This document shows positions 1 through 10,782 of a stretch of 64,000 nt of DNA, piece by piece. The stretch is from Nymphaea colorata (lineage: Eukaryota; Streptophyta; Magnoliopsida; Nymphaeales; Nymphaeaceae), in the NCBI RefSeq assembly GCF_008831285.2, contig NC_045148.1, positions 23,851,878 to 23,915,877 on the forward strand. Reading direction: 5' to 3'. Position 1 is the stretch's first letter, and each line of letters starts with the position of its first letter. A program made the translations under genes and the position numbers. The notes under the pieces were generated by a model. The model was not told where the DNA came from. It saw nothing but the letters and a program-made list of their open reading frames with translations, and made no database searches.

Positions 1-2
1 AA

Positions 3-119
3 GGTCAAGCTACTTATATTGATCTTACCATGAAAGAAATTAAAGATGTGAAGGATGAATTGGTAAGAAGACAGACTTCTTTATTTTATAATGGACGTAT
101 CATAGGTGAAGAGGTATAA
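3..119 (+). CDS. Exon-like reading frame at the window edge, unidentified
   Basis: A 38-codon frame is already open at the left edge and ends in TAA at 117-119. It is rich in Lys, Glu, Asp and Arg and contains IDLTMKEIKDVKDELV. A GT follows GAG at 114, so this could be the end of an exon whose intron starts with GTATAA rather than a true C-terminus. I do not recognise the family. It has no partner exon I can defend downstream, although 610-660 shows a short basic stretch (YGQRIKLRPVKLPKNGE) that might belong to the same or another gene. This may be a real gene running in from the left, or a chance frame. Confidence 0.3.
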   Translation, partial: GQATYIDLTMKEIKDVKDELVRRQTSLFYNGRIIGEEV

Positions 120-2780
120 AACCCTTTTATGATATCAGTTTTCACTTCTTCTGTTCTGTCTTAGTTATATATTATATAGTAGTGCAGAACCACTTCTTTA
201 TGTCCCTCCTCTTCTATCTAATTTTTTAATCCTTATAGTGGATTTTTTTTTTTGTTTCTTGATCTAGTTTCAATAAATTGGGGAAAATTTTATAACTTTT
301 GAGTAAAAAAATCCAAAAATTTAACTACTTTCATTGTCAAATTTAACTCCTATATCTACAGTTGCATTCTGTGTCAAAAACCACTATTGCTTGTGTATTT
401 TACTTTTCTCAAACTGTAACATGCATGCGCTTGAGATTTTGAGTGGCTTTTCTTCTTTGGTCCACAAAGTGTTCATGTGAAGAGGGGAGTTTCTAGTGTA
501 TATTTTTTTCTTTGTGGCTTTTGTAGCTTTTATATGTTGTATCCATAAATGGCAAGAGCATTGCTTCCTTTTCACTTATTCATTAATTTTTCATTTTATA
601 TGTGAGATGCTATACGGTCAGAGGATCAAGTTACGGCCAGTAAAGTTGCCTAAAAATGGAGAGGAATGTTCTGATCGCACTCTATCCAAAATGCATTTTA
701 GGGGGAATAAATTGGACAGAACATATTGAGAAAATTAAGACGGGTGGTGTACAAAGGTAAAACCATCTTCTTTCTAGGAAGGCATACGTTCTTGAGCTCA
801 GTTGTGATGACAATGGCATCAATTAATAAACAATCGATTGTCAAAGGGATCAACAACTTTACGGAGTACTGACAGGTGTTATTTTCTTGGAGATGCTCAT
901 ACACAATCTATAACTTGATGGTCAATGTTTTTGAGATGTTTCAATCTTCACAGCTACATTTGTAAGTTGCAAATAATTTTCTGATAACATTTTAATGCAA
1001 CACTCACAAGAGATGACATGTAATTTAACTGGCATATTGCCTAAAAATCTGATTTGTTTTTTTGTACGTTTTGCCTTCTGTATTTTTGTTAATCCAAAAT
1101 CTGATGCATAGAGTGTTCATCTCTCTCTCTCTCTATTTGTCTCAGTAGTCTATCTTTTTGTTTTGTTGGTATTGATCTAGATTATATATTTGAACCCATC
1201 CGACTTTCAAATTAGAAAAAACTGGCTTACCAGCTATATAAGCAGCACTGTTTTGTCTTCAAATGAAAAAAGAGACCTACAGCGGTGAAGAATCACTGCT
1301 GAAAGAACTTTTAGCAACGACTTTTGCCATTGTCAAAAACTCAAGGAGTTGTTACCAATGATGTTATTGGCTATGACCCTTGGCCTAAAAAACGAATTTT
1401 CCCATGCTGTAAAGGGCAAGGGCAACCTCGGCTATTCGCTTGGGCAAGAGTAGTTGCCAGTAAGTTTATTGGCAACAGCATTATGACTCTTGGCTATGGT
1501 AAAAGCCATTGCCAATAGCATAGATTCTAGTTGTGGTTATACACAAGTTGGCTAGAGCCCAGCTCTGCTCATATCTTGTCATGCTCGAGCTCTGCTTAAG
1601 CACAAATTGTGCTTTAAAGGGTCAGTTCAAACTCCACTCAATAAACCAAGACCTAGCTTGTGCTGGACACTTTTCCTTTTACTTAAAAGGTGAGACAGTC
1701 ACTTTTCTTATTTCTCTCCATATGCTCTATATTTTCATCGTCATGGTTCCGTTGCTGTGCAAATTAGGAGGCGTTAATTAGTAACGCTGTGACAAATACA
1801 ATAATCACTCCTAAGTTCCTAACTCCTCCCTTTCAATGAATTGGAGGAAAGAGTAAATTCAATATTTCCATAACAAAAAGTAAAGATGTAGAAAGCAAGG
1901 CCTCAAGGACGGTGAATGGCTGGTCGGGGTGGATTTATGTGTCGACAGTGCGGCATAGCTTTGATTTTCATGAGTATTATTTTGCTGGCCCGCTAAAAAT
2001 GAGGATGCTCCGTCGAGCTGAAGGCGAACCACTGCTCACCCAAACACCGATGAAGCCTAGGAAGAAGGGAAATAAGAGGACCTTCATGCCTCATTTTCGG
2101 GCAAGAAGGTTGTTAACCTCTTGCCTACCCTCAAAGAAAGAAACAATCTCCAAAAATTTATGAAAGTGACTATGTCTCACCTTTTAACTATAAAACGGAC
2201 AGACTCAAGCTCGTTTAAGCAGGCACAGTATTTTTATAGCTGACTACATCATTTTGGCTGGCAACTGAATGCTTTGGCACTTTTTTTTTCTTTTTTTCTT
2301 TAAGCAACACCACCGCCATGGCACTTTTACGAACAAAAAACAACAATTTATTATTCTGTTAGATAATTTATTTTTTTGTTTTACGTGATTTAGTCGATAC
2401 GCTTATGCACAAAATCAACCCAAATGAAAAGGAAAAAGAAAAGATTGGGAATGATGGAATGAATAACCAGATTAAACATTTATAGCTGAAGAAGGAAAAA
2501 ATCAATGGCATGTGAAAAAAAGAAAAAGAAAAATAGGCAAGAGAAGAAATCAGGGCCTGGAAGCCCCGATGGCTCAGGATAGCAAAGAATCAAAATTTTT
2601 GATTACTTTTCTGATGAAATCTGTAACTGAATATATAAGCCGTGCTCCCTCCATTTAATGACCCTTTGCCTAGTTGTTTTTAGCACCCGACTGTCCAAAA
2701 TTGGCCTACCACCTGGAGATCTGGAAGACGAAAAGAGGAAAAGAAAGAGACACGGAGACTGTTCCCGCTGGAAACCTGTT
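120..2780. other. Stretch without a supportable gene
   Basis: Only short frames occur here and none shows a recognisable domain. A short CT run lies near 1113-1130. The part around 1320-1520 repeats the words TTGCCA and GCCATTG many times and looks like a decayed repeat, but I could not find clean terminal repeats. A short TA run (2789-2808) precedes the Copia remnant. Confidence 0.5.
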
Positions 2781-2864
2781 CAGGAAATAATATATATATA
2801 TATATATCCGATAGGATTTGAATCCAACATACACTTTTTGTTTTGGAGATTCATATATCCGGAT

Positions 2865-3065
2865 TCATATACCACCTTCATCACTTTGAACATTTTTTTC
2901 AGATCTTCCAAATTGCGTACTAACCATCTTATAAAACTCCATAAACTTTGCAAAAAAATCAGACTTAGATTTTAATGGATAGATCCAAGAGTATCGAGAA
3001 TGGTGATCAACAAAGAGAACATAATATCGAAATTTTTGACGTGAATCAACTGGTGCTGGTCCCTA
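2865..3065 (-). pseudogene. Copia integrase N-terminal remnant
   Basis: After the amber codon (forward CTA at 3063-3065) the frame continues with GPAPV, then a segment resembling the Copia integrase core (YYVLFVDHHSRYSWIYPLK, then FVQSD-like residues NVQSDEGG). The TAG sits where Copia integrases have the Trp of DLWGPAPV, so it looks like TGG changed to TAG. The similarity ends at a TGA near 2865-2870, before the rest of the catalytic core. The element was therefore cut here by a deletion or rearrangement. This is a dead fragment. Confidence 0.8.
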
Positions 3066-3992
3066 GAGATCACAATGAATTTTTTCAAAAGGTTCATAAT
3101 ATTCATCATCTAATGGAAGAAAAGGAAAACATGTTGCTTTTCCAAATTGACAACTTTGACAAATAGAAAACATAGACACTTTTGCTGATAAATTTATTCT
3201 ACCCTTGGATGACAAAAAGTCAATGATCTTAGCTGATGGATGCCCGAGCCGACTGTGCCAGACCTCTAAAGTTGCTGTCCTAAAACAATCAGAAAAAAAT
3301 ACTGCCTTTCGTCTGCTCTTGAAAGCATACAAGTCTTCCTCTCTAGCTCCCTTGGCAATCATCTGATTGGTTTCCTCGTCCTTAATCACAAATGAATCAG
3401 ATGTAAACTCAAAGACATAGGGCATAGAAGATGTAAGCTGACTTATGGAAATAAGGTTTTTCTTTATAGTAGGAACAACCAGCACATTATCAAGAGGAAG
3501 AGTCGTATTTCCAAGATCAAGATTAGTAGAACCAATATGAGTTATCGGTAAATGCTGCTTGTTTCCAACCATAACTGAATCAGTTCCATGGTATTTAATG
3601 AAATGTTTGAGTGTACCTGGATCATCTGTAACATGAGAAGTTGCGCCAGTGTTCGGATACCAGTCTACATCATTAGGATTGACAACTTGAACGGTGGAAA
3701 AAATTTTTGGAAGATCTTTTGGTTGATACGCCTGATTGAATCTGTGGTAGCATTTGAATGTCGTGTGATTACTCAACCCACAAATTTGACATGATGCTTT
3801 CACTGAAAGCTGGGTGGTATTTCGCCCGACATAGGCTGGAGTATTGGTGGGACAAGATTGAAAAGCGGGTGTAAATCCACGTCCGCACGAGTTGAAGCGA
3901 GGATTGCTATTTTTTCTGGTATAGTCATCACGTCCTATGTAATTGTGAGAGCAGGAAGGTTGAACTGGAACTTGCTGAATCTGTGGTAGCAT
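3063..3992 (-). pseudogene. Copia nucleocapsid end, protease and pre-integrase domain
   Basis: An open frame of 309 codons. In order it shows a zinc knuckle of the CX2CX4HX4C type (CQICGLSNHTTFKC), the protease motif region WYPNTGATSH, and the GAG-pre-integrase motif VWHSRLGHPS followed by CQSCQFGK, a zinc-binding pair at the start of the integrase. In active Copia proteases the motif is D-[ST]-G-A; here Asn replaces the catalytic Asp, which should abolish cleavage. It would normally be one polyprotein with gag upstream, but the 239-bp duplication puts it in another frame. It ends at an amber codon in DL(W)GPAP. Confidence 0.88.
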
Positions 3993-4214
3993 TTGAAGGC
4001 CGGGTGATTACTCAACCCACAAATTTGACACGATGCTTTCACTGAAGGCTGGGTGGTATTTCACCCAGCATTGGCTAGAGTATTGGTGGGACAAGATTGA
4101 GAAGCGGGTGGAAATCCACGTCCTCACGAGTTGAAGCGAGGATTGCTATTTTTTCTGGTATAATGATCACGTCCTATGTAATTGTGAGAGTAGGAAGGTT
4201 GGACTGGAACTTGC
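3737..4214. repeat. 239-bp tandem duplication inside the Copia gag region
   Basis: 3737-3975 and 3976-4214 are near-identical direct copies, both starting TGAATCTGTGGTAGCATTTG. The unit covers the zinc knuckle and the basic region before it, so the element carries two knuckles. 239 is not a multiple of three, so the duplication shifts the frame. The upstream (minus-strand) copy also has two TGA codons. No extra sequence separates the copies. Confidence 0.9.
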
Positions 4215-4216
4215 TG

Positions 4217-4933
4217 ACTTATGAACGCAGCATTAGGATTAATTTGAAACCCATGGTTGTTTTTCATGTTGTCATGGCTTTCAAGCAGAGAGACAACATC
4301 AATATATGCAGGAATAGGAGGTCAAAGTATCAACGTCATAAACGATTCATAACCTGATCCAAGCCCATTTATGAGCCAATAAACTTTGTCTTGATCCAAC
4401 AAAGGTTTCCCAATGGCTGCCAACTCATCACATATGGTTTTGAAACCTGTTATATACTCAGTAACAGTTTTTTCTTGCTTTTGAAATGTCTGCAATTTTC
4501 TGTTTAACAGAAATTCTCGGTCTTTGGATTCTCTAGCAAAGACCTTTATAAGAGCAGTCCAGACTTCAGAAGAGCTTTGGAGTCCAACCACAAGACCTAG
4601 CACTTCCTTAGAGAGTGATCCAGTGATCCATCCTCTGAGGAGTCGGTCTGATTTTTTCCAGGCAAGAAATTCTGGATTTGGGACAGAACGGGCCTCACCA
4701 TTTTCAACAATTTCAATGGTGGAGGTCGGTTTGGAGATTTGTCCCTCTATCAAGCCCATCATGTCTTGACTTTCAATGAGTCCAAGGATTTGGGCTTTCC
4801 AAAGCAAGTAATTCTTGTGGGAGAGTTTAATAGAGACAAAATTTGCAACATTAACCGTTGAAGGATATTGATACTTAGCTGCCATGACGAACGAAGAAGA
4901 TGCTCCAGTCGAGGAGGATGCACTGGAAGCCAT
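4217..4933 (-). pseudogene. Copia gag polyprotein
   Basis: The start is ATG at 4933-4931 (MASSASSSTGAS), just inside the primer-binding site, as usual for Copia gag. The residues after it match the plant Copia gag pattern (NFVSIKLSHKNYLLWKAQIL, then a Trp/Leu-rich capsid-like region with LNRKLQTFQKQEKTVTEYI and DELAAIGKPL). Gag forms the particle that packages element RNA. The frame meets a TGA near 4322-4324 and then continues in the same frame (PPIPAYIDVVSLLESHD) towards the zinc knuckle, so the stop is a point mutation. The first 130 residues look intact. Confidence in family is high, in function nil. Confidence 0.88.
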
Positions 4934-4959
4934 GGAGAAGTTGATAATCCTCACGGAAA

Positions 4960-4973
4960 TGGCTCTGATACCA
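4960..4973 (-). other. Copia primer-binding site
   Basis: On the minus strand this reads TGGTATCAGAGCCA, the standard plant Copia site that pairs with the 3' part of initiator methionine tRNA. It lies directly after the CA end of the LTR. It fixes both the orientation and the LTR boundary. Confidence 0.92.
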
Positions 4974-5143
4974 TGAAAGTAAAAAAAAAAAAAACAAGAC
5001 TAAGATTTTAAGTGGTTCGGATTGAAAATCCTACGTCCACTGTCTCTCACACCAACTAGGTGATAGATGTGAGGTTCCCTTGATGAGAGAATTTATACAT
5101 GATTGTTGAAGGAGTTGTTACAGATTTGTTTAAAAATCAAACA
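4974..5143 (-). repeat. Copia 5' LTR, about 170 bp
   Basis: The inner end (minus strand ...ACTTTCA) abuts the primer-binding site. The U5-like part reads CAGTGGACGTAGGATTTTCAA, a phrase common in plant Copia LTRs. I place the outer end at the minus-strand TGTTTGATTT near 5143, giving TG...CA termini; this end is an estimate. No partner LTR is in the window. Confidence 0.72.
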
Positions 5144-5653
5144 ATCCTTCCTTGATTTTCTAGTTTCTATAATCCTTTCTCTCTTTTGAGGAGGGTACGT
5201 TGCTGCTTTCCTTCTCTTTTGAAGAGGATTCGTTGCCACTTTTCTTGCCTAGATTCCTTGCCTTGTGAGGTGTTCTTCCTTGATTGATCACCTCAAATCT
5301 AATGGGTATACTTGCCTTTTTGCTGGATTTGTTATGATCTTCATGATTTTCTTCATTCATTGAGCTGGCATGATCTCCACAATTTCCTTCATCCAGTGGG
5401 CAGCTGTAACGGTCAGCAGCTTGTGTGTTAATAGCCCTCCCCTGACTTCCTTTCCCACCGTTCTCTGGAATAATTTGCTGTTGGTAAAGGTGTATCATGT
5501 GGCAGAGAGGAAGACTGGCACTGATTCTCTAGGTGATTCTAGCTGTCAAGCAGAAGATTATTCCAATTCCAGGTGTCTGAAGGACCTCTCTACAAAAGCT
5601 TGGATTTTCTTGGAGTTTACAAAAGGGAGCAGTCGATTTCCCTCTCTCGTTTT
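5144..5653 (-). mobile_element. Leader / early gag-like region of a second Copia-type element (copy 1)
   Basis: This part lies on the internal side of the primer-binding site at 5654-5665. A 112-codon minus-strand frame (5160-5498) is hydrophilic (Ser, Lys, Glu, Asn) and shares QQIIPENGGKGSQGR with a matching stretch near 49850-49890. Similar sequence also occurs at 19.7-20.0 kb. I cannot assign a domain. It may be untranslated leader, or a gag-like frame of a non-autonomous element. The right part of this element is the LTR-like module that follows. Confidence 0.55.
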
Positions 5654-5665
5654 GCTCTCATAACA
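5654..5665 (-). other. Degenerate Copia primer-binding site (copy 1)
   Basis: On the minus strand this reads TGTTATGAGAGC, ten of twelve bases matching TGGTATCAGAGC. The inverted copy at 49664-49675 reads TGTTATCAGAGC and that at 20020-20009 reads TGGTATCAGAGT. Confidence 0.7.
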
Positions 5666-6298
5666 TGAGAAAACTTATTCAGAGGAAGCGCAAAAGATAA
5701 AGCTGGAGAGAACTTGTTTTTATTGATTCCTTTGAACAACATATATATAGTACAAAAAAAAGTTATCGCTTACAAGATTTTTGGTATACGAGATCATGAT
5801 AATGCACAATTTCTTGAAAAATTGAAAAACTGAGAGCACTAAAAAAAATATTTCTCACTTACATTTACATGATCCACAGTTTTTGGAGTGGTTGAAGGAT
5901 TACAAAAAGGAAGGTTATAACGGAACACCACTGCCATGTCTCATTTTCAAGTAATTTCAGTTGATATCAAGATCCTCAACGTCTTCCTTAATTCTCATCT
6001 TTTCATTGACATCAAGATCCTCAATGTCTTCAGCAATATTCTTATTTTGAATATCCGTAAAACAATGTTTTGCTGATTTACTCTTACAATTTCTATCCCA
6101 ATCCATTAACCACCTAAAATGTACTCTGCATAACAATAACAGATCTTGATAAGAGATCTGATCCCTTTTTTCTTGATACTTTGTTTATCATGCAGGATTT
6201 GCGAGATTATCATACCTAAAATGGTCTGGCCTGCACTCTATATATTGAGAGTCCATCTTCTCTCAATAACATCAAAGAATAAATAAAGAGAGAGCTCG
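5666..6298 (-). repeat. LTR-like module with promoter-like signals at both ends (copy 1)
   Basis: The end next to the primer-binding site, read on the minus strand, has a TATA-like ACTATATATATGTTG and AATAAAAA before the CA end, as in a Copia LTR. The other end, read on the plus strand, has CTCTATATATTGAGAG near 6235-6250 and AATAAATAAAGAGAGAGC near 6280-6297. Both signals recur in the copies at 20.02-20.6 kb and, inverted, 49.06-49.66 kb. The plus-strand end runs straight into the LINE 5' region. It may be a minus LTR fused to a LINE promoter, or one LTR that works in both directions. Confidence 0.6.
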
Positions 6299-6432
6299 AC
6301 AGCAACTTAGCAGATGAGAAAAACCAACAGGCCTCAATGATTAGCAGCAAGGACTGTTCCAAGTAGATGAACAAGGCTCCCCTTAGAGATGTGAGAGAGA
6401 AGCTCTGAGGGGACAGCAGGCTAGGGCATCTT

Positions 6433-8247
6433 GTGGGGAAGGGAAAGCTCGGAGGGGAACCCACGGTGCTCGCCGGGGGGATGGAAATTGAAGGAGAGAG
6501 AACCTCTGAAGGGAGAAGATTAGGGCATCGAGTGGGGAAGGGAAAGCTCGCTGGGGAGATGGGAATCGACAGACTGATGGATCTCGACAATAGGGGTGAG
6601 TTTCCAGACCTGGGGAGCACGGATGGAGCAACCCAAAGGAGCGAAGCAAAGTGCGACAACTCCAACCTGCACGGAATGGAAGAAGATAGCGGTGACAAGG
6701 ATATGCAGCAGGGCGAAGGTGATTCTCCAACCACCCCTCAAACGAGGAAGTTAAAAGGGTGGGCAGGTGTTGTTGCTGATAGCCAGGAATCAGATTTTCA
6801 GAAGTGCCCGGCGGCGACTGTTGACAGATCTGGGGATGAACCCACAGTGGTCTTCCCTACTGAGGCGTACCAGAAAATGGAGGAGCAATATCGGTTTGCG
6901 GTAGTAGCTGGCTTTTACGGAGGTAGAATGAGCACGGGCATGGACTACAGGTATGTTTTCTAGTCCTTTCATAAGCTTTGGATTAATGTAAACTGTCCAA
7001 CATTTTCTGTTATTGGGAGTGGGAGATTCTTTGTGCGGGTCAGTTCTAAGGAAGAGCTCAGAGAGGTAATGTACAGAAAATGGGTAGTTAGGGGTCGGCT
7101 TCTAATTACCAGTTGTTGGAAGCTAGGTACAGAATTACGCCTGAATGAAAAGGAATCGATCCCTTTGTGGATTCGTCTTCCTCAACTTCCAGTTTTGTTT
7201 AGGAATTCGTATAGCTTTAAAGCTATTGCTAGGGGGATGGGTGCCTCCTTCATTAGAGCAGATGAATGCATGATGCACAGGGACAAACTAGGTTTCGCTC
7301 GGGTGTGCATGGATGTTTTGCTTGATTTCAGACCGGTGCCCAAAATCATCATTGAAGCCAAGGGATACAGGATATCTAAAGAAGTGTTATACGAATCTAG
7401 GGTTCGTTACTGTTGTGTTTGTGGCACTACTTCACACTATGAGGATGCATGTAAGAATAAGGGTAAAGCAGAAATGTCAGGGGCTGAGGAGCAAGTTTGG
7501 AGTAAAGTTCTGGTCATTAAGAAACAAAGAGGTAGGATGCAGAAAAATGACCCTGGGAGAAGGGACACACAAGGAAACAAATTTGCCTCACTTGGGAGTC
7601 CGCTTGAGAATGATGCAGGGAATGGTAATCAGACCCACCCAGGCCTGAGAACTAAGCTGGCTCCTGATATTGGAGATGGGGGCTTAAAGCAGGAAAAGGT
7701 AGAGAGAGAGGGTAGCCAGTTGAGGAAAAACTTTAATAAAGGAGGGACGACAGGGGGGAGGAACTCTTCATAGAGCATGCCAGAGGAAGGAAAGATTGTT
7801 TGTCTACAACAGACCGCCACTAACAGCGTGGATGATCATGTACCTCCAATCAAATTAATGTTCGTAGCTGGGGCTAAGGATTCTTACTTCGGCAAGGAGA
7901 AGGATGATAGTTTGAATATGAAGGAGGTCACTGATCAGGGTTCTGACCTTGTGAGCAGCCACATTGAAGTAGTTGATGCTAGGCAGAGGGGGATGAAAAA
8001 ATCAACCAGGTTTGCCAGCAAGGGCAAGAAACATCGCCCACCAGCCACTGTGATTAGTTTGGAAGATGCAATTGTTCACCGATATAATGGGTCAGAGAAG
8101 CTGAAAAAGGTGGCTGACAATATGAATCAGGCACTTATAAACCTTCCAAATGTGGAAGATAATGAAGAAAATGCTAGTGGGAGGGCTCTCGGAATTGAGG
8201 GAGCAAGGGTAGAGGCTATCAACATTTTAAATCATGAAAGTATTTAG
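6433..8247 (+). pseudogene. LINE ORF1: DUF4283 and CCHC zinc-knuckle protein with two amber codons
   Basis: One frame runs from 6433 to TAG at 8245-8247; the first usable ATG is at 6481. It is interrupted by TAG at 6961-6963 and 7771-7773, where the inverted copy has CAG. The middle part (7021-7400) matches DUF4283, common in plant L1 ORF1 proteins, with KWVVRGRLLITSCWK and IPLWIRLPQLP. A zinc knuckle (C-C-V-C-G-T-T-S-H-Y-E-D-A-C, CX2CX4HX4C) is encoded at 7411-7455. The C-terminal third is Lys- and Glu-rich. ORF1 proteins bind element RNA and chaperone nucleic acid. Apart from the two stops the frame is intact over about 605 codons, so decay is recent or slow. Confidence 0.85.
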
Positions 8248-9486
8248 CTAGAACATTAGAGGCCTTGCGAAGAGGCCTGCACATCAAGAATTAAGTCTGA
8301 TTCTCAATAAGTTTAATCCTTTTGTTGGGTTTGTTCTTGATTCAATGATTACCAATCATAGGATGAAGATAATTATGGAAAGATACCACAACTATATATT
8401 TGTGTCTAACGTTGAAGGTATTGACGGTGTGGTGAGAATATTATGTGTCTGGAAAGAGGAGGAAATGGAAGCTACTTCTCTGGTTGTTGATCATAATTGG
8501 GTTGGTGTTTCTTTTCGTAGACTAGTAAATGACAAAGTCTTTGTAGTTTTTGGTGTGTACCTGCCTCCTAGGTTTGGGGAAAGGCTGCAAAGCCTTTACA
8601 AACTAGAGGTCCTTTTTCTAGAGTCGAAGGACCGTTATGTTAATTGGTGATTTCAATGCCATGCTCAACAGTCGAAATAAATCGGGTTCTGCTCCGTTAC
8701 CTGCTTCCTGCCTATCTTTGAGTCGCTTTGTTTATGCTTGTAGATTAAAGGAGGTTGAAGATAGTAACAAGAGGCTTACGTGGTCGAACCATAGACAAAG
8801 GCAAGACTTAGTGCAGTGTAAGCTGGATTGGTGCATGGTTAACAATGACTGGCAAACTGGTTTTGGTGGAGAAAGCAGGCTTAAGGTCCAGACGTCAGCC
8901 ACATCAGACCATAGTGTGCTTCTATATCAGTCCAAGGACATTAATGATGATACACGGGGTCAGAACTCGTTTATATTCTTTAAGCCTTGGTTGATGGACA
9001 GGGAAGGTAAGGTAGTGATGCTTGAAGCTTGGAGAGCTGAGGCTCGGGGGGTGCCCAATGATGCGCCTCCTTCTTAAGCTCAATCACCTGCGTAAGGCTC
9101 TTCTACATTGGGAAAGACATTCTTTTGGTAATCTTAGTGACAACATCACCACACTTCAAAGGCGGCTAGAGGAATGCAGGGAGCTTATGGAACAAGGGGT
9201 GGAAGGTGTGATTGATGAGGAACACAGAGTGAGGAGGCAACTATCTTAGGCCCTTCTCATGGAATTGGTGATGTGGAAACAAAAATTGCATATTCGTTGG
9301 CTTGTGGAGGGGAATAAGAACACCTCCTTTTTTCATGAGATGGCTAAGTCTAGGCAAGCTAAACAAAAGATTAGAAGTATAGAGTATGATGGCACTGAAT
9401 ATGTACAGAGTAGACAGATTCTTGAAGTGTGCACTGCTTATTTTCTTAGGGTGTTAGATAGAGATGAAGTGCGGAATGTTATTTGA
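8234..9486 (+). pseudogene. LINE ORF2: endonuclease domain, reverse transcriptase lost
   Basis: ATG at 8234 lies within the last codons of ORF1, followed by MKVFS and then TAG at 8249-8251 where the inverted copy has TGG (S-W-N-I-R-G-L). The endonuclease/exonuclease/phosphatase fold is recognisable from VFGVYLPPRF, GDFNAML (8642 on), LDWCMVNNDW and the catalytic SDH (about 8897-8910). A one-base loss after GGACC at about 8631 shifts the frame; the inverted copy has GGACCAG there. A second shift near 9060 leads to LRKALLHWERHSFGNLSDNI. TAG at 9247-9249 is again CAG in the inverted copy. The RIKWL-EGDKNT-like linker (IRWLVEGNKNTSFFH) is present, but no reverse transcriptase follows. Confidence 0.85.
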
Positions 9487-10780
9487 GGGTGTTGATAGTA
9501 TACCTACAGGAACCTCACACCACTCTCTTCCTCTTCCATCCTCCGATGCCATATTGCCATCGTCATTCGCTCAGTTCGCTGCAGCTAAGGCCTTTGCTCA
9601 GTAAGGGTTCTTCACTTTCCATTGACGTGTTTTATTAGCAACGATCGCCCCTGCTCGCTATCTCCATGGACTGCTTGCTCTTCATTTCTCCCAGTCATCA
9701 TCGAGGTCATTTGGTTGTCATTCACCATGTTCCCTAGAATAGCAGGGACCTGTTTAACTCGTCTCTGCAATAGCAGGTGGGCATCACAATGAAAGTAAAA
9801 CTAAACATGACACTACGCAGGAAACCATTAAAGCAGAAAACAATTGCCCAACTCAACAAAACTATATAATCAAACTAATCAAAATAGGATCCTACTGAAT
9901 ACAAATCAAACCAATGACCTTAACCGTTGGACATGTGCAATAGCTAACTAAAGGATCTATTCAACTAATCTGACACTAAAGTGATACAAGAGAAACTGAG
10001 CATTATGCTCGTCTAAAACCATGAAGGACGTGAGGACATAAAACCCAAAACCCATGCAACTTCGATGAATAGAACCTTTCAAAAATGTCACAGTTCAAAT
10101 TGGACTACAAAATTGATTGGTCCTTTTGAAAAGAGATAAGAGGTGATCCATGACAGACTCAACCCTAAGTCTGGGTTATGTTGAAAACACTCAGTTAAGA
10201 TGGAATAATGGGCCAGACTTAATCACTTATTCAAAATGATAACAAAGAAATGAAATTCGTCACACTCAACATGAGTTGACTAGGTTCGAGGAGTTTCATC
10301 TATTCCATGAATGGACTAATGGTTTGGTAATGGAATGGCCAACATCTTTCAAGACCAAAGGGGATTGGGAATGAAATGACAAACATATTTCAAGACCAAA
10401 GGAGACTGGTAAGTTCCTCCTATGACTAGAGATGTCAAGTTTTAGTTTGAAATAGTTAAAAAATTATCAATTTGACTAATAAGCATGAGTGCTTGCGTTG
10501 ACCCTAGGACCGCACATCTACCAAAGATTTTCACATTCAATTCCTGCGAGTTCAGCCTTCAAGCCTTTCATCTCTTGGCAAACACCTTTTGTTTTTTTTT
10601 CCTCTTTTTTTTTTCTTTCTCTTGCACTCAGCTTTTGCCTTTAATTTTTTTTCTTGATTTTTTTTTAGGCCAACCTTCACTGTTGAGGGAATACCTCACC
10701 ACCCCAAAGGCTACTACGAAGCTCCACCGCTTTGGTGGTTATGTGTAGCTTTGTCGCGTATCCAACCCGCTTCACTTTGT
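9487..10780. other. Stretch without a supportable gene, after the LINE breakpoint
   Basis: A frame offset from the LINE continues for about 40 codons (EGVDSIPTGTSHHSLPLPSS) without any reverse transcriptase motif. The rest is ordinary AT-rich sequence. A T-rich tract lies at 10588-10665. I see no gene. Confidence 0.5.
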
Positions 10781-10782
10781 CG

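Larger units (their letters stand above)
2865..4973 (-). mobile_element. Truncated Ty1/Copia retrotransposon, internal region
   Basis: Read on the minus strand the order is primer-binding site (4973-4960), gag (from 4933), CCHC zinc knuckle, aspartic protease motif, GAG-pre-integrase domain and the start of the integrase. This is the usual Copia order. The element stops inside the integrase near 2865; reverse transcriptase, RNase H and the second LTR are absent, so it cannot be autonomous. It carries an opal codon after gag, a frame-shifting internal duplication, a mutated protease site and an amber codon at the start of the integrase. The adjoining 5' LTR lies at 4974-5143. Confidence 0.9.
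6299..9486 (+). mobile_element. L1-type LINE, 3'-truncated (copy 1)
   Basis: The 5' region (6299-6480) contains a GC-rich imperfect repeat built on GGGGAAGGGAAAGCTCG. Next come ORF1 with a DUF4283 domain and CCHC knuckle, then ORF2 with an APE-type endonuclease and the linker before the reverse transcriptase. ORF2 overlaps the end of ORF1 by 14 bp. Reverse transcriptase, 3' UTR and poly(A) are missing, so the element was cut from the 3' side, the opposite of the usual 5' truncation of LINEs. An inverted copy lies at 46013-49050. Confidence 0.85.

Noticed and set aside
1320-1520. TTGCCA-rich stretch as a MITE
   Set aside because: The end-like words are direct rather than inverted, and no target duplication is visible.
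4974-6298. LTR at 4974 and LTR-like module at 5666-6298 as the two ends of one Copia element
   Set aside because: They share no sequence and each has its own primer-binding site on its inner side, so they belong to different families.
6216-6741. Minus-strand frames of 73-172 codons opposite LINE ORF1
   Set aside because: They are Ser/Pro/Leu-rich shadows of the GC-rich LINE 5' region; the plus frame carries the known domains. The same holds for 48514-48918.
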